Assembly (NCBI GenBank): GCA_037974665.1
Contig: CM075765.1
Location: forward strand, 18,799,648-18,863,647
Direction: 5' to 3'
From: Ehretia macrophylla
Taxonomy: Eukaryota > Streptophyta > Magnoliopsida > Boraginales > Ehretiaceae
DNA: 64,000 nucleotides
In this document: positions 33,008 through 45,030 of the stretch, piece after piece
Position numbering within the stretch: the first letter of the stretch is position 1
How the letters are laid out: every line of letters begins with the position of its first letter
Program-made: the position numbers and the translations under genes
The notes under the pieces: model-generated
Database searches by the model: none
What the model was told of the DNA's origin: nothing
What the model saw: only the letters and a program-made list of their open reading frames with translations

Positions 33008-36000
33008 ATGACATCATCACGTGAATGGATGTATAATCGATGGATTGATGGATACATCAATGAGGGCTTTGTTGAAGGTGTGAATGAATTTATAACATTT
33101 GCAAGTAGTCAACCATATTACAAGGACGGTCTAAAAATAAGATGTCCATGCATCAAATGTGAAAACTTGCGATATCTTACCACTGACATTGTGATAAAAC
33201 ATCTTTATAGTAAGGGTTTCATGTCTAATTACTATGTATAGCTTGCTCATGGGGAATATGTGTCGAACAACATAAGGGTCACTGAACAACACGTTGACCA
33301 TAAGATGGTACACGACTTAGTTTGTGGGAATAATTATCAGACAATGGTCTTTGACGCTGGTGGTGTAGATATGGTAAGGGATCAGAACATGATTGAAGAA
33401 GTACAAAACGTAGAAGAACATGAATTTTTTAATTTGTTGAATGCCTCTGAAAAACCATTATTTGCGGGTTGTAGGAATCTTACCCAGTTGTCTGCTATGG
33501 CTCGTTATCTAAATATGAAATCATAACATAATATGAGCAACGACCTATTTAACCGTGTGGTATCAGAATTTATGGAGTTGATGCCTATAGAAAATAACCT
33601 ACCTGAGAACTTGTACAGGTTTAAGAAAATATTGAAGCCCTTGGGGTTAGATTATCAGAAGATAGATGTATGTATAAATGGATGTCTTTTATTTTACAAG
33701 GACAGAAGTTCACTTGATAGATGTCCCAAGTGTGGCCACAAACATTTCAAGACAACAATAGGGGGTAAAAAAGGGAGTAAACTTATATCTTACCAACAAT
33801 TAAGATATTTCCCTTTAACACTGAGGTTAAAAAGATTGTAAATGTCGAGGGCTACGACTGAACACATGCAATGGCACAAGAAACACCAAATAGAGGATGG
33901 TCATATTGGTCACCCTTCTGATGCTGAAGCATAGAAACACTTTGATATTCTGCATCTAGATTTTGTTGATGAAGCTAGAAATGTTCGACTTGATTTTTGT
34001 TCAGATGGGTTTACACCTTATAGCTCTAATGCTAAACCTTATTCATGCTGGCCAGTGATATTAACACCCTACAATCTGCCACCACGAATGTGCATGAAGG
34101 ATCCTGTCATGTTCTTGACATTGCCCATCCTCGGTCTGAAAAATACCGTCAAGCAAATAGATGTGTATTTAAAGCCTCTCATTGACGAATTACAACAATT
34201 ATGGTTGGAAGGAACACTGTGCTATGATTTTTCAACAAAGACGAATTTCCAATTGAGGGCAGCCTTGATGTGAACCATAAATGACTTCCCAGCTTATGGT
34301 ATGTTGTCTAGCTGGAACACTCATGGAAGACTGTCGTGTCCATATTGCATGAATAACTCTGATGTTTTTCAGTTGCAAGAAGGAAGAAAGAATTCATTCT
34401 TTGATTGTCATCGTAAATTCTTACCAAAAAATAGTTCTATGCGACGTGACACGAAGAATTTCATAAGGGGTAAAATAGAGACTTGTGGGCCTCCGCCTAT
34501 ATTAGATGGTGATCAAATATGAGAAAGTGTGATGAATTTGCCAAAGATCCAAGAAATGACGAATGACATGAAAAAAATGAAGTTGAATAGGTTTGGGGAG
34601 TGGCACAACTGGACAAAGAGAAGTATTTTTTGGGATTTACCTTACTGGAAGACGCATCTTGTATGCCACAATTTGGATGTCATGCATATAGAAAAAAATG
34701 TATTTGACAATGTTTTCAACACTGTTATGGATGTCAAAGGAAAGACAAAAGACAATGTAAGATCGAGAAAAGACATGGCTGTGTATTGTGACTATCCCGA
34801 ATTATGTGGAGAGTACACGAATGTGATTGGTGTTTATACTCTCCCCGTGGCAAAGAAAAAACTACTTCTTGAATGGGTTGGAGAATTAAAATTTTTCGAT
34901 GGCTATGCATCAAATTTAGCGAGATGTGTTGACATGCAACAACTAAAAATGTCACACATGAAGAGCCAAGACTGTCATGTCTTCATGGAGAGATTGCTTG
35001 TCATTGCATTACGCGAGCTAACGCCTAAACAAGTCTGGGAGGCTTTAGCACAACTAAGTTTGTTCTTTACCAACATATGTTGTGCAAATCTGCAAATGTT
35101 AGATTTAGAGAGGATGTAAGAAGACATTGTCGTGACTCTTTGCAACTTGGAGAAGCTGCTACCTCCTGCATTCTTTGATTCAATGGAGCATTTGCCTGTT
35201 CATTTGGTCCACGAAACGATTTGTTGTGGCCCTGTACAATATCAGTGGATGTATCAATTTCAGACGTTTTTGCAGGGCTTGAAGAGAAAAGTAAAGAATA
35301 AGACACATGTGGAAGAATCCATTTGTGAAGCCTACCACATACTGAAAACGTCAACTTTTTGTTCTTATTATTTTGAAGAACACGTGGCCACTAAGAGTTG
35401 AAGGCTTGGTCTGAATGACCAATATGACGATGTGGAATACCCCAATGGATGCTTGGCTATATTTACTCATCCAGGCCGCTCAATCGGGAAATAGAAATAG
35501 ATGACAATAGTGGAAGAAGACTTATATTTGGTACACTGCTATGTATTGACGAATTGCGCAGAGGTACAACCTTATGTCAGGTAAGGCTATGACAACTTGT
35601 CAATATGTTAACTTGTTGGGCGTTAACTATACAAATTGAATTTATTAATATTTTTCTATTTGCTAGCATGTTCTAGGAATACCTTCGCAACCAATATAGC
35701 CCATTAACTTCGGGAGAACTCCAACTGCATGTTGATAAGTTTTTCCCAAAATGGTTATATGAAAATGTAAGTACATGTCTCATAAATGAAATTCATTTTA
35801 TCCCTTACGGTATGCATACCTTAAAACTAGAGTGATATATATTTGTAGGTTTTACACAGGAATTATGTAGATCATCATGTACAATGTCTTTCAATGTGTC
35901 CTTATAGATTGGTTCGGACCTCGTCAAGATACATGGTGAATGGATACAGATTTGCCATACATGAATATGCTACATCGATGACCACCAATAATAGTGAAGT

Positions 36001-36705
36001 ATACATGAAAGGGATAAGCGATGGCGGGATCGGGGATATTGGATACTATGGTGTGTTGCAAAACATTATTCAACTTGAATATAATAATCCAACTTTACAA
36101 CATACAAGGGTAGTTCTCTTTAAGTGCGAGTGGTACGATACCACGAATGATAGAGGTGTGAAATACTATCGCAAGTCTGGTTTGGTTGAAGTGAATGTCA
36201 AGCGAAAGTATCCCAAATATGAACCATTTGTGTTGGTCGCCCAAGCTCAGCAAGTGTATTATTGTAGATATCCAGGGACAAGGGGAATCGAGTAAATTGG
36301 CAGACAGTAGTTAAAGTACGCCCTAGAAATATATATGCCATGTCTGAAAAGGAAAGAGAAGTGGAACAAAGAACAAGTTTCCAGTCCGATGAAATGAATG
36401 TGCCCATAAGAGAACGAAATGATGAAAATTTGTCAACAATTCGTTGTGACTCGGGTAAGAACAACGAGATAATGGAAGATGATCCTAATGACAACCATGG
36501 TCAACCTATAATTGATAAAAATGAGGCTGAAGAACATGAAGAATACGAAGAAGAATATGAAGATGAAGATGAATATGAAGATGTTACAGAAGATGAATAT
36601 GAAGATGTTACCGAAGATGAAGAGGAATATGAAAATGATACTGAAGATGACGATGATGATGATAATAGTTATGATAATGATGAAAATAGTGAGGAAGATG
36701 ATTGA
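33008..36705 (+). pseudogene. CACTA TNPD-type transposase (broken)
   Basis: The start at 33008 (MTSSREWMYNRW) begins a transposase-associated domain (about 33008-33300: RCPCIKCENLRYLT, HLYSKGF). There follow a Cys-rich stretch (RCPKCGHKHF), the TNP2-like transposase core at about 33900-34800 (PYSCWPVILTPYNLPP, TINDFPAYG, HNLDVMHIEKNVFDN), a DUF4218-like region at about 34900-35400, a DUF4216-like region at about 35980-36290 (GYYGVLQNIIQLEY) and an acidic tail of EDEYEDVTE repeats. At least six in-frame stops and a frame change near 36292 break it. Several stops fall where a tryptophan is expected. The intact protein would cut and paste the element at its ends. Confidence 0.88.
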
Positions 36706-36868
36706 ATATTAGTCTTTGGTAAAGTCATTAGTTGTTTTATGTACTTATGTTATTTTGGTTTATTGCAAATGATGTGACATTAGATATTTAATAAACATAA
36801 ATATGCTTGTTAGCTATGAACTTAAGTAATATATACAGTGGACTAATGATAAATGTGTTTAATTTCAG

Positions 36869-39800
36869 ATGGGAGGTGGTAACGATAATGACCCCAAGGG
36901 TAGAAAACTTAAATTGTCAAACCTATTTGGTAGGCGCAGAGATCATGGGCAAGCGCCGAGCAAATTGACATGTGAGTAATGTAAATTAACTATCATTTTA
37001 TTACTAATTTCTAATTAATACTTGAGTTCCTTATTTTGTATCATATTTGACAAATTTGCATGGTCTACATAAACAAGTGAGCCATCATTTGGTCGAGGAG
37101 AAACAATTGGTCAGCCTCAGAGTGTTCGTCAATCTATAGGTGCACATGGTTTACTAGTGCATAACTCAAGCTCAGCCTCTATTGGTACGGAGCAGCGGGT
37201 GGCAGACACTCCACTTCTACAGTAAGTAATGCCTCGTCAAAACAATTAATCATCTGGAGCTCCCGTTGACGATTTAGCTGACCATACAACTCCAAACCTT
37301 CCACATCACCCTCACGGAATGAATACCCAAACCATTACCTCCTCCGGATTGCGACAAGGTTTTGATGATCTACATGTTGAGAGGGATGACATTCCTGCAC
37401 ATGGTGACACACAATGTCCCTCGATGGCTGAGTCATCAAGAGCTACAGAAAATCGAGCTGATAGCATTCCTGACTGGATGACATATGGATTATCTTCTAT
37501 GGAAGAATTTGCAACATGGGCCACTGAGTCACGCAAGCATCTACAAGTTAAAGGTGCTGGATAAGTAGAATTATTCGGCCTACATGCGTAACTCTTTTAA
37601 AAGTTCAGTTTCATACCATATAACACAACGGTTTTTTTGTAAATTTGTAGATGGGATCCATATAATGCCACGAGAGATATTCGGAAGTCACTACATGCAA
37701 GATATTTAGAGCCTTGGACAACTTGGGGTGAAATTCTGCCCGATGTGAATGAAGAATTTTTTTATTACTTTAAGGTTCGAAATACGCATTCAATTTATAT
37801 ATTATACAAACATATATATGTACTTGAGTTATATATCTGTTGTACCTTATATTTTTTAATTATATGATTCACAGAGGATGTACAAGTAGTATCACTGCCA
37901 TAAAGAAACCATTTTTGAGAGGTTCAACTTCTTCGGGCAAAAACGAGTAACAGATAACTTAAGCAAAGCCCATAGGGTAGATAAGAAGCCATCGTGGCTC
38001 TCGCAGGAGGTATGGGATGGAATGAAAGTGGTGTAGAGTTCCGATGCATGGCAGGACATATCTAAACGAAACTCTGATAATAGAAAGAAAAATTCGTCTA
38101 CGCACCATTTGGGATGTATTCCCGGACACAAATAGACAAGAAGGATGGTAAGAATTAAGCTGACTGTACTGCAATAAGTGATAAATAATGAACAATATTT
38201 TATCTTGTACATTACATGTCGAGTTGTTTGTTTTGGTGAATTTTTATTGTAGGCCGAAGAAAAAGGGAATGAAGTGAGTTTTGTTGATGTTTTCAACAAA
38301 GCTTATCGCAAGGGTGCTGACGAGACGCCCGGGCAGAACAGACAATGGTAAGCTAATTTATTTAAACATTACAACGTTGAAGATTGTCGTGTACATAGTT
38401 GATACAAATGTTTTATCCAAACCGACGTCAAAGAACTCCAATTTATTAAGGAATTTGTTAATGGTTGATTATACCCCTAATTATATGAAATGTAAGGATA
38501 CCAAGTACATTATTGAACTTAGGTTAGTGTGTTGAATGGAAAAAAAAACTTTAGTAACCTCGCATTGTTGTTTGAAAGTAAGTTAAAGTTGGTTGAACGA
38601 TTTAATATTTAAGAAAGTTAAGTAAAGAATATTAGAGTGATATGATAATCAGAATTATAGCCATAGTATTTCAATAGTAAATGGAAATGCATGCATGAAT
38701 GTCTAATTTTGTTTATTAGAAATGCTTTGATGGCCTTAGGAACTTGTTTACTATTCATTTTATTTGACTTTTAATATGCTTGTATATTGCGTTGTGCCTA
38801 TCTCTTCTGAATACATGTAACTGGTTAGTTCACGGGACAGAGGAGACTCTGTCCATTTGTCAGATCCTGAAAGGTTTTTTGGAATTTTGTTAATTCTTGA
38901 TTACAAGCTTAATTATATGAAATGTAATGATGGCAAAGGTGTTATTGAACTTAGGTTCAAGTTTTGAATGGATAAAACTTGAGTAATCTTACAATCTTGT
39001 TTGGTAGTAAGTTATAATTGAGTAAATAATTTTAGAGTGGTATGATAATCGGAATTATAGCCATAGTATTGAAATAGGTAATGGAAATGCATTCATGAAT
39101 GTAACATTTTGTTTAATAGCTCATTGTGTTTGCGTGCGAATGCTTGTATATTGAGTTGACCCTATTTCTCCATAGTGCAGGAAATTGGTTAGTTCACGAT
39201 ACAGAGGAGACTATGTCCGGTTTTGGAATCCGAACTTACCCTTTTAGCGTGGGGTCTTGTCGAACCGTGACATTTTATGACAATATATGTATGTTTTCTC
39301 TGCCATCCTAATTGTTTTGTTTGTTTCTCTGTTGGTTTTTTTTTTTTTTGTGGTGGTATCAACCCCTCTCTCAATATTATTCATATTTGTACATGTTGAT
39401 ATATATGCGTTACAGGCTCGATACACGGAACTTCTTCAACAGGCGTCACAGCCATCAGAGGCATCCGAGTCCGATTCAGCTCCAATACCTGTTGATCGTA
39501 ACGCATTATTCTTGGAGGCAGTTGGTAGACCACTCAAGGGATGTTTGTATGGGGTTGGATCACAGGTCTCTGTTACATCTACATCAAACAGTTACCCGGC
39601 TGCCGGAAGCCACATCACGAAAAAAGATCTCCAGGAGGCAGTTGTTCGAGCCACATCATCTTTGGAAGGCAAGCTAGAACAAAACAACGAGGCGTATAAC
39701 AAGTTGCAAGACAAGCTGGATAAGCAAAATGAGACGTACTACAAACTCCAACAAGAGCAGAACGAGGCGTACAACAAACTCCAACAACAAACTTCGACGC

Positions 39801-39928
39801 AACTACGTGAACTCCAAGCACAGCTAACACTACTTGCTTCAAGGTTACCTGTTCCTAATCCTGCCCCTACACAACAACAGTCTTCATCGTCTGCGTCTTC
39901 ATCTTCGAATGATGGCCAAAAGGAATAG
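36869..39928 (+). pseudogene. CACTA second gene, TNPA/Transposase_24-like (broken)
   Basis: Exon-like pieces separated by AT-rich introns: 36869-36972 (MGGGNDNDPKGRKLK), about 37080-37560, 37651-37773 (GILPDVNEEFF-like segment following RDIRKSLHARYLEPW), 37875-38040 (FERFNFFGQKRVTDN, KKPSWLSQEVWDGM), 38254-38346 (VDVFNKAYRKG) and 39416-39928 (a Gln-rich coiled coil after GRPLKGCLYGVGSQ). The VFxKxYxK and GR-x-YGxGS signatures are those of the plant Transposase_24 family encoded beside CACTA transposases. Stops near 37889 and 38034 show decay. Its role would be binding the subterminal repeats; this is inferred. Confidence 0.7.
38449..39200 (+). repeat. Internal tandem duplication in the CACTA second gene
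   Basis: A segment starting ggaatttgttaat (38450) recurs at about 38880, with shared blocks aattatatgaaatgtaa, attatagccatagtatt, aatggaaatgcat and ggttagttcac. The offset is about 430 bp at the start and about 364 bp at the end because the second unit has lost some sequence. The duplicated unit includes a short exon-like block (gttagttcacg, then acagaggagact). Confidence 0.75.
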
Positions 39929-40230
39929 AAATTTGAACTTGTTTAATGTTATGACAGTATAAAACTCCATTACAATCAGGCTGTAATAATTTTTGGGTTA
40001 CTTTGAAGATTTTTTTAAATATTTTATTAGCAAATTTTATAAATATGTAGTTTATAACTTGTTTTGCAATATAAAATATTTAATTGACAGGTCAAACAAC
40101 TTATAGTATAATGGAAATTTAGAAAAATATATATTTACATTTATGCAAGGGCTTTGTGAGGGATCGGCGAGGGACTAGTATTCTAGGGCTCGGCGAGGGC
40201 ATGATGAAGGACTAAGAATGCAAGGGCAAG

Positions 40231-40365
40231 GCGAGGGACGATTTATACGAGGGCAAAGCGAGGGACGATTTATGCTAGGGCAATGCGATGGACGATTTAT
40301 GCGAGTGCAAAGCGAGGGACGATTTATGCGAGTGCAAAGCGAGGGACGATTTATGCGAGGGCTTG
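40231..40365. repeat. Right CACTA end: five 27-bp direct repeats
   Basis: Units beginning gcgagggacgatttatgc (with small changes) start at 40231, 40258, 40285, 40312 and 40339, a strict 27-bp period. They differ in unit length and sequence from the 31-bp palindromic units of the left end but share the gcgaggga core. They are the expected subterminal protein-binding array. Confidence 0.88.
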
Positions 40366-40652
40366 TTGCCCTCGCATAGTAGTCACCAAAATGATCCTTC
40401 GCTGAGCCGTCTTCGAATGGCGTGGGGCCGGCGAGGGACCCCAATTTACTGATTAGTGATTCGGCGAGGGACGATTTCCTTCACAGGGCCCTCGCCGAAA
40501 CGCTATCTTGTTGTAATATACATATTATTCTCTCTAATTGTGCACAATTAGCAGCACTCTTATTGGCAATTTGGACATATGATAAGGTCAAAAATTTGTG
40601 TTAAAATAAACTAGACGAATGTGAAGTGCAAGAACTCCAAACAATTTCTAAA

Positions 40653-41580
40653 AAGGTGAAGTGCACATGACCCCCTTCTATTTTTAAAAAAGTGCATACT
40701 ACCCCCTTCTCCCCTGTGTTTTTAAAACTACCAAACACATCCCTTGTGGTTTTTTAAACATAACACACATGTTCCCTCCCCATTTTTCCGTCAAAGTAAT
40801 TAACAGAATTTGTAGAAAGACCTAAACGCCCTTAATTCCTTTTCTTTTTCTGTTCTCCTCTTTCTTTTTGCTTATTTATAAATAAATCCATATATATATA
40901 TATATATAATACACACATAGCAAACCAAAAAAAAAGAGTATATATATTATCTGTACAGATTGCTTAAACAATCTTAGGCGTCTGAGTATTAAAAAAAGAC
41001 TGTAAAATAAACTAGCACTTAATAAGCAAGTCATCGAGTCTATTGAGCTGAGTTCTTCTTCTATTTATAATTGATGCTTCACATTGTAGCTGCTGGTGCA
41101 ACCATGTAATCAATTAAGTGTGCAGGCATATTTCTATTATGTTGGCTCCTTCTAGGCTGCTGACTCACCAATTGCTGACCGTTCTAATGCATTACAAAGA
41201 GTATATATATATAGGGTTGGGGTGGGGAATCCGTAGGATGTAGGGTACGATGGGGTAGGGGGGAAGAGGGAGTTGGGGACGATATCTTTTGATTCTTTTT
41301 TTTTTTTTTTGTAAGACTGGTGGTGTGGTGAGAGAATTAAAATAAAAAAATTTCAATAAGGATATTAGTGTCCAAATAATAATTTATTTGTACAAAAAAA
41401 TATGACCAGTTGCATGAAAAGTGAGTTTAATGCACTCTTCGCCAAAATAGGTGGATTTTTTGACTGAAAGAGGTATTAGCTTAGTTTAACAAACCACAAA
41501 AGAAGTTTTTGATAGTTTTAAAAGCACAAGGGGTGTTGTGCATTTTTTAAAAATCACAAGGGGGTCCTGTGCACTTCACC
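40653..41580. mobile_element. Mutator-like foldback element
   Basis: The ends are inverted repeats: ggtgaagtgcacatgaccc on the left and, in reverse on the right, ggtgaagtgcacaggaccc, extended through tttttaaaaaagtgca. The flanks share atttctaaa (40644-40652 and 41581-41589), a 9-bp duplication if two extra A at the left edge are allowed. The interior has a TA repeat, G-rich DNA near 41215-41280 and no transposase. Confidence 0.65.
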
Positions 41581-41669
41581 ATTTCTAAATCAAGGAATTA
41601 ACTTATATTTTTCCCATTAATTCCAAAATGAACAAAACAATCCATTGCACATCTTTTCTCTCTCTCTCG

Positions 41670-41726
41670 CAATTGAAACCCAAGTTGTGTTTAAGCTCAA
41701 AATCTTTTAGACTAATGTTAGATATC

Positions 41727-41763
<37 letters not shown>

Positions 41764-41826
41764 ATTGAAACCCAAGTTGTGTTTAAGTTCAAAATCTTTT
41801 AGACTAATGTTAGATATTACCCTATT
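41670..41826 (+). repeat. Tandem duplication with CT microsatellite
   Basis: Two units with a period of 92 bp (41670 and 41762) share caattgaaacccaagttg and ttttagactaatgttagat. A (CT)n tract of about 30 bases lies at the end of the first unit. Confidence 0.85.
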
Positions 41827-42099
41827 TTTATATACCAATTTATCACATTCTATGTGGATGCTTAGTTGGCATGTTAAACAAGAGAGAGAAATAAAAATTA
41901 GTGATGAAAATAGAGTGGTATATAGCAATACTAAATCTTTTATTACAAGAGAATACTATCTAACCATTTCATCCAATTTTTCAGCGTACATTATGTTCGA
42001 TCTTTTTATCAATTGCATGATTATCTCTTTTTCTATTAGGGCTGACATGAGAAGAACATTTGTACTATCTCTTTTTCTATTGGATACATGATAATTATT

Positions 42100-44690
42100 T
42101 GAAAGAGAGAAGTATTTGGGATATTCCAATCCATAGGGATACACCGTGGTGTTGGCGCAAGATTCTGAAAACTCGCCCTATTGCTGAGAAGTTGATCCGA
42201 AAGAATATTGGAAATGGTTCTCATACATTTTTCTGGTTTGATCCTTGGCATCCACTAGGTATTCTCCAAAACCATTTTGGTGCTGATTACTTAGTTTGAT
42301 GGGGTTTGATTTAAACAACAAAGTTGAGAAATTTATCTCTAATGGTGCTTGAAGCTTGCGAAATCATGTTGTGTTTGAAGAAATTGCTAACAATATTGGT
42401 GCTACGATCCCGAACTGTCAGCAAAGGGACTCCACTATTTGGGTACCTAATCCATCAAATGGTTATTCTACACAGTCAGCGTACGAAGCAATCAGAAGTC
42501 GATCTAATGAAGTGAGCTGGTGGATGGTTGTTTGGTGTAAAGGGATGGCTACGAAGCATGGTTTTTGTTTAGGTTATCTTCAATGAAGTCTCTATAATGG
42601 GTCTCTATTCATTATTTTAGAGATTCATATAGAGACTAAGATCAATTTTAAATACTCACTTAAAGACTAAGACAAAAAAATTGTTTTAGAGACCCATTTA
42701 GAGACCAAGATAAATAAATAAATAAATAAAAATCCTTAGTGATATTCTCTATAAAATTGAGTCTCTATATTGTGTTAATTTTAATTTTACATAGTAATTT
42801 AATTATTAGGATTACGTTTAATTATATAATTGAATAAAATTAATTAATTAAAAAGGAAAAAAAGACTATAAAAAAATATCTTAATTACAAAAAAAAATTA
42901 CAAATATATTTTTAAAAAACTACAACTATAAAAATAAAAATAAATAAATAAATAAATCTAAATTAGAATAAAAAAATCTATAAATTGCAACTATATTAAA
43001 AAGAACAACTATTAAAAAAACTCAATTATAATCAAAACAATAGAATAAAACCTAAACTAAAAAAAGTATAATTTAAAAACATAAAATAAATAAAATACAA
43101 AACCTTAATTAAAAAAGGTATAATTTACAAGCCCTAATTAAAAACCCTATTTAAAAAACCATAATTACAATAATGTAATTAAAAAAATCTAATTAAATAA
43201 ACCATAATTAAATATATAAAAAAAAACTTAATTACAAAAAAAAAAACCTAGATATAAAAGCCTATTCTTCACTTCATCCGCCACCAACACTTCTTCATTT
43301 CATTTGCCACCAACACACCCCTACCCGCCCCCCACCCCATCCCACCCACCCACTTCTCCAGTGCCACCCCAACACCACACAGTAATTAATTTTTTTTTTC
43401 TATCAATTCTCGCTTCCCCCACTACCCCCACCCCTGCTTCCCCGCTTCCCCCACCCCACATTCTTCTCCGGTGCCACCCCACCACCATCGAAATCACCAC
43501 CACATTATTATTTTTTTTCTGTGAATTCCTTCTTTTTTTTTTTGCTGTTTGTTGAAAAAAAAGATTTTCAATGTGTTGTGTTTTTTTGTTTTGAACCTTT
43601 TTTTTTTTTTTTTTTTCAGATCTCAAACAGCTCTTTTGTCTATTGCATTTTTTTTTTCAGATCTGACGATCTGACATGGGGTTTTTTTTTTATGTGTTTA
43701 CCTGCTGTACCCCACCCTCCTTCTCCGCTGCCCCCCACCACCGGCGAAACCACCACCACATGGGTTTTTTTTTATGTGTTTACCTTTTTTTTGTTGCTGT
43801 TTGTCAAAAAAACCAATTATTTTGTAATTTTTTTGTATTTTTTTTTTGTTGCTGTTTGTTCAATTTTTTTGTATTTTTTTTTTTCAGATCTGACAATGTC
43901 AGACAATCTGACATTTTTTTTTTGGAGACTCGTTTTTTGTCTTCTTGTATAGTCTTCATTTTCTTCAAGCAATTTGTTGAAGAAAATGGAGACTATGTGC
44001 TATTTTGGAGACTCAAGACTGTTGTGATGTCATTTTTTGCCAAAAAGTGTCAAATAGTATTTTAGAGACTCCCATTGGTGTTAGTTTTTCTTCAATGGAG
44101 TCTCTAAAAATAGTAATCATTGTTGTTTACAAACTCCATTGAGGATGTCCTTATGGATTACAACCCTTAACAGACTATACACAAAACAAAGGCTTATTGT
44201 TTGGGGTATTGATACTTCTAGTGAGTGTGGCTTCTGCCGTGGTTCGATTGAATCCCTTGATCACTTATTTTTCAACTGTTCTGTCTCACTCCATATTTGG
44301 TTGCGGTATCTTCGGGCTTCAAAGATTGCTCACAACCTGTCCAATTGGGAGGAAGTGATCGAATGTGTTAAAAAATGTTCTTCCAATTCGCTGTAGCAGT
44401 TCACTTTAAATATCTCTTTGAGAGCAGCAACCTACTACATTTGGGTAGAACGGAATCAATGCCTTTTTGCCAACACTACCCAAACTGATGATCAATTTTT
44501 TGCTAAAATTAGAAATGGTGTGCATAATAGTGTAAAGAGTAGGAAAAAATATTTTGTTTATAGTTTGTTCAACCTTGCAATTTGTGTAGCCTGAAACATT
44601 GATTCAAAGATTCTAGACTATTGAGTTTATTTTTTATGTATAAAAATTTTGAAATTAATTGAGTCACTTGCTTACATAACTAAAAAAAAA
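42100..44690 (+). mobile_element. LINE fragment split by a Harbinger-type insertion
   Basis: The left part (about 42100-42571) translates as the C-terminal region of a plant LINE ORF2 (WCWRKILKTRPIAEKLI, GNGSHTFFWFDPWHPLG, then STQSAYEAIRS), with stops and a frame change near 42300. The right part (44151-44590) continues the RT zinc-binding domain (NRLYTKQRLIVWG, CGFC, DHLFFNC) and a C-terminal IWVERNQC segment. A short A run at about 44681-44690 may be the tail. The 1579-bp element 42572-44150 separates the two halves in the middle of the domain. The true 5' end was not found. Confidence 0.75.
42572..44150. mobile_element. 1.58-kb Harbinger-type non-autonomous element
   Basis: The left end GGTTATCTTCAATGAAG and the right end, in reverse, GGACATCCTCAATGGAG are inverted repeats flanked by TTA (42569-42571 and 44151-44153). 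Outer parts carry several inverted gagactc/gagtctc modules. The interior is A-rich on the left, T-rich on the right, with two C-rich blocks near 43310-43490 and 43700-43765 and repeats of ttcagatctgac. No transposase is recognisable; the long frames here are low-complexity. Confidence 0.8.
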
Positions 44691-45025
44691 ACTATAATGA
44701 ATGTTCCCATCTTGAGTTAAAATAAAATGGTGTGAAGATGAAGAAGAAACATGATCCTTTAAAAAGGGGAAAAGCACAAAAAGATAGATTGATGAAAAGG
44801 AAAAGTATGAGGGAGAAAAAAGCCGCATAAGGATACCTCCTTTACCACCTTGGAACTTTTCATTTCACGTGGCAAAAGTAGGCCCCACGATGAATACTTA
44901 TGGACCGTTGCTTTTTTCATTCCACGACAGTTTCGTTTTTCCTCTTGAATGTTTATGAAAACGAAGACCACATACATCCACCAGCTCTATTTGGTTTTTC
45001 TAATCAACCTATCAATTTGAACTAG
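44691..45025. other. Gene-less stretch
   Basis: No gene or repeat structure recognised between the LINE tail and the solo LTR. Confidence 0.4.
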
Positions 45026-45030
45026 GTTGT

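Larger units (their letters stand above)
29822..40515 (+). mobile_element. Decayed autonomous CACTA (En/Spm-like) transposon
   Basis: The left end CACTATAAGAAAAATCGG fits the CACTA terminal repeat. The right end (gccgaaac, then cttgttgta near 40515) is its degraded mirror. Both ends carry GC-rich subterminal arrays (29903-30057 and 40231-40365) built on gcgaggga. Inside are a TNPD-type transposase relic and a second TNPA-like gene relic, the classic two-gene layout. The 3-bp flanks do not match (tac on the left, ata on the right), so the right boundary is uncertain. A second end-like motif at 31062-31082 suggests nesting. All coding parts are broken. Confidence 0.85.

Noticed and set aside
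36512-36712. Met/Lys-rich frame overlapping the acidic region
   Set aside because: It is the shifted frame of the EDEYEDVTE repeats of the transposase relic.
37892-38299. 135-codon minus-strand frame
   Set aside because: It is antisense to the Transposase_24-like exons of the CACTA second gene, which explain the open frame.
40231-40365. Regularly spaced repeats that could suggest a CRISPR array
   Set aside because: The 27-bp units are contiguous without unique spacers and lie at a CACTA end; the genome is plant.
43304-44065. Several overlapping frames of 80-143 codons on both strands
   Set aside because: They are Phe- or Lys-rich translations of T and A runs and C-rich blocks within the Harbinger-type element, with no domain.
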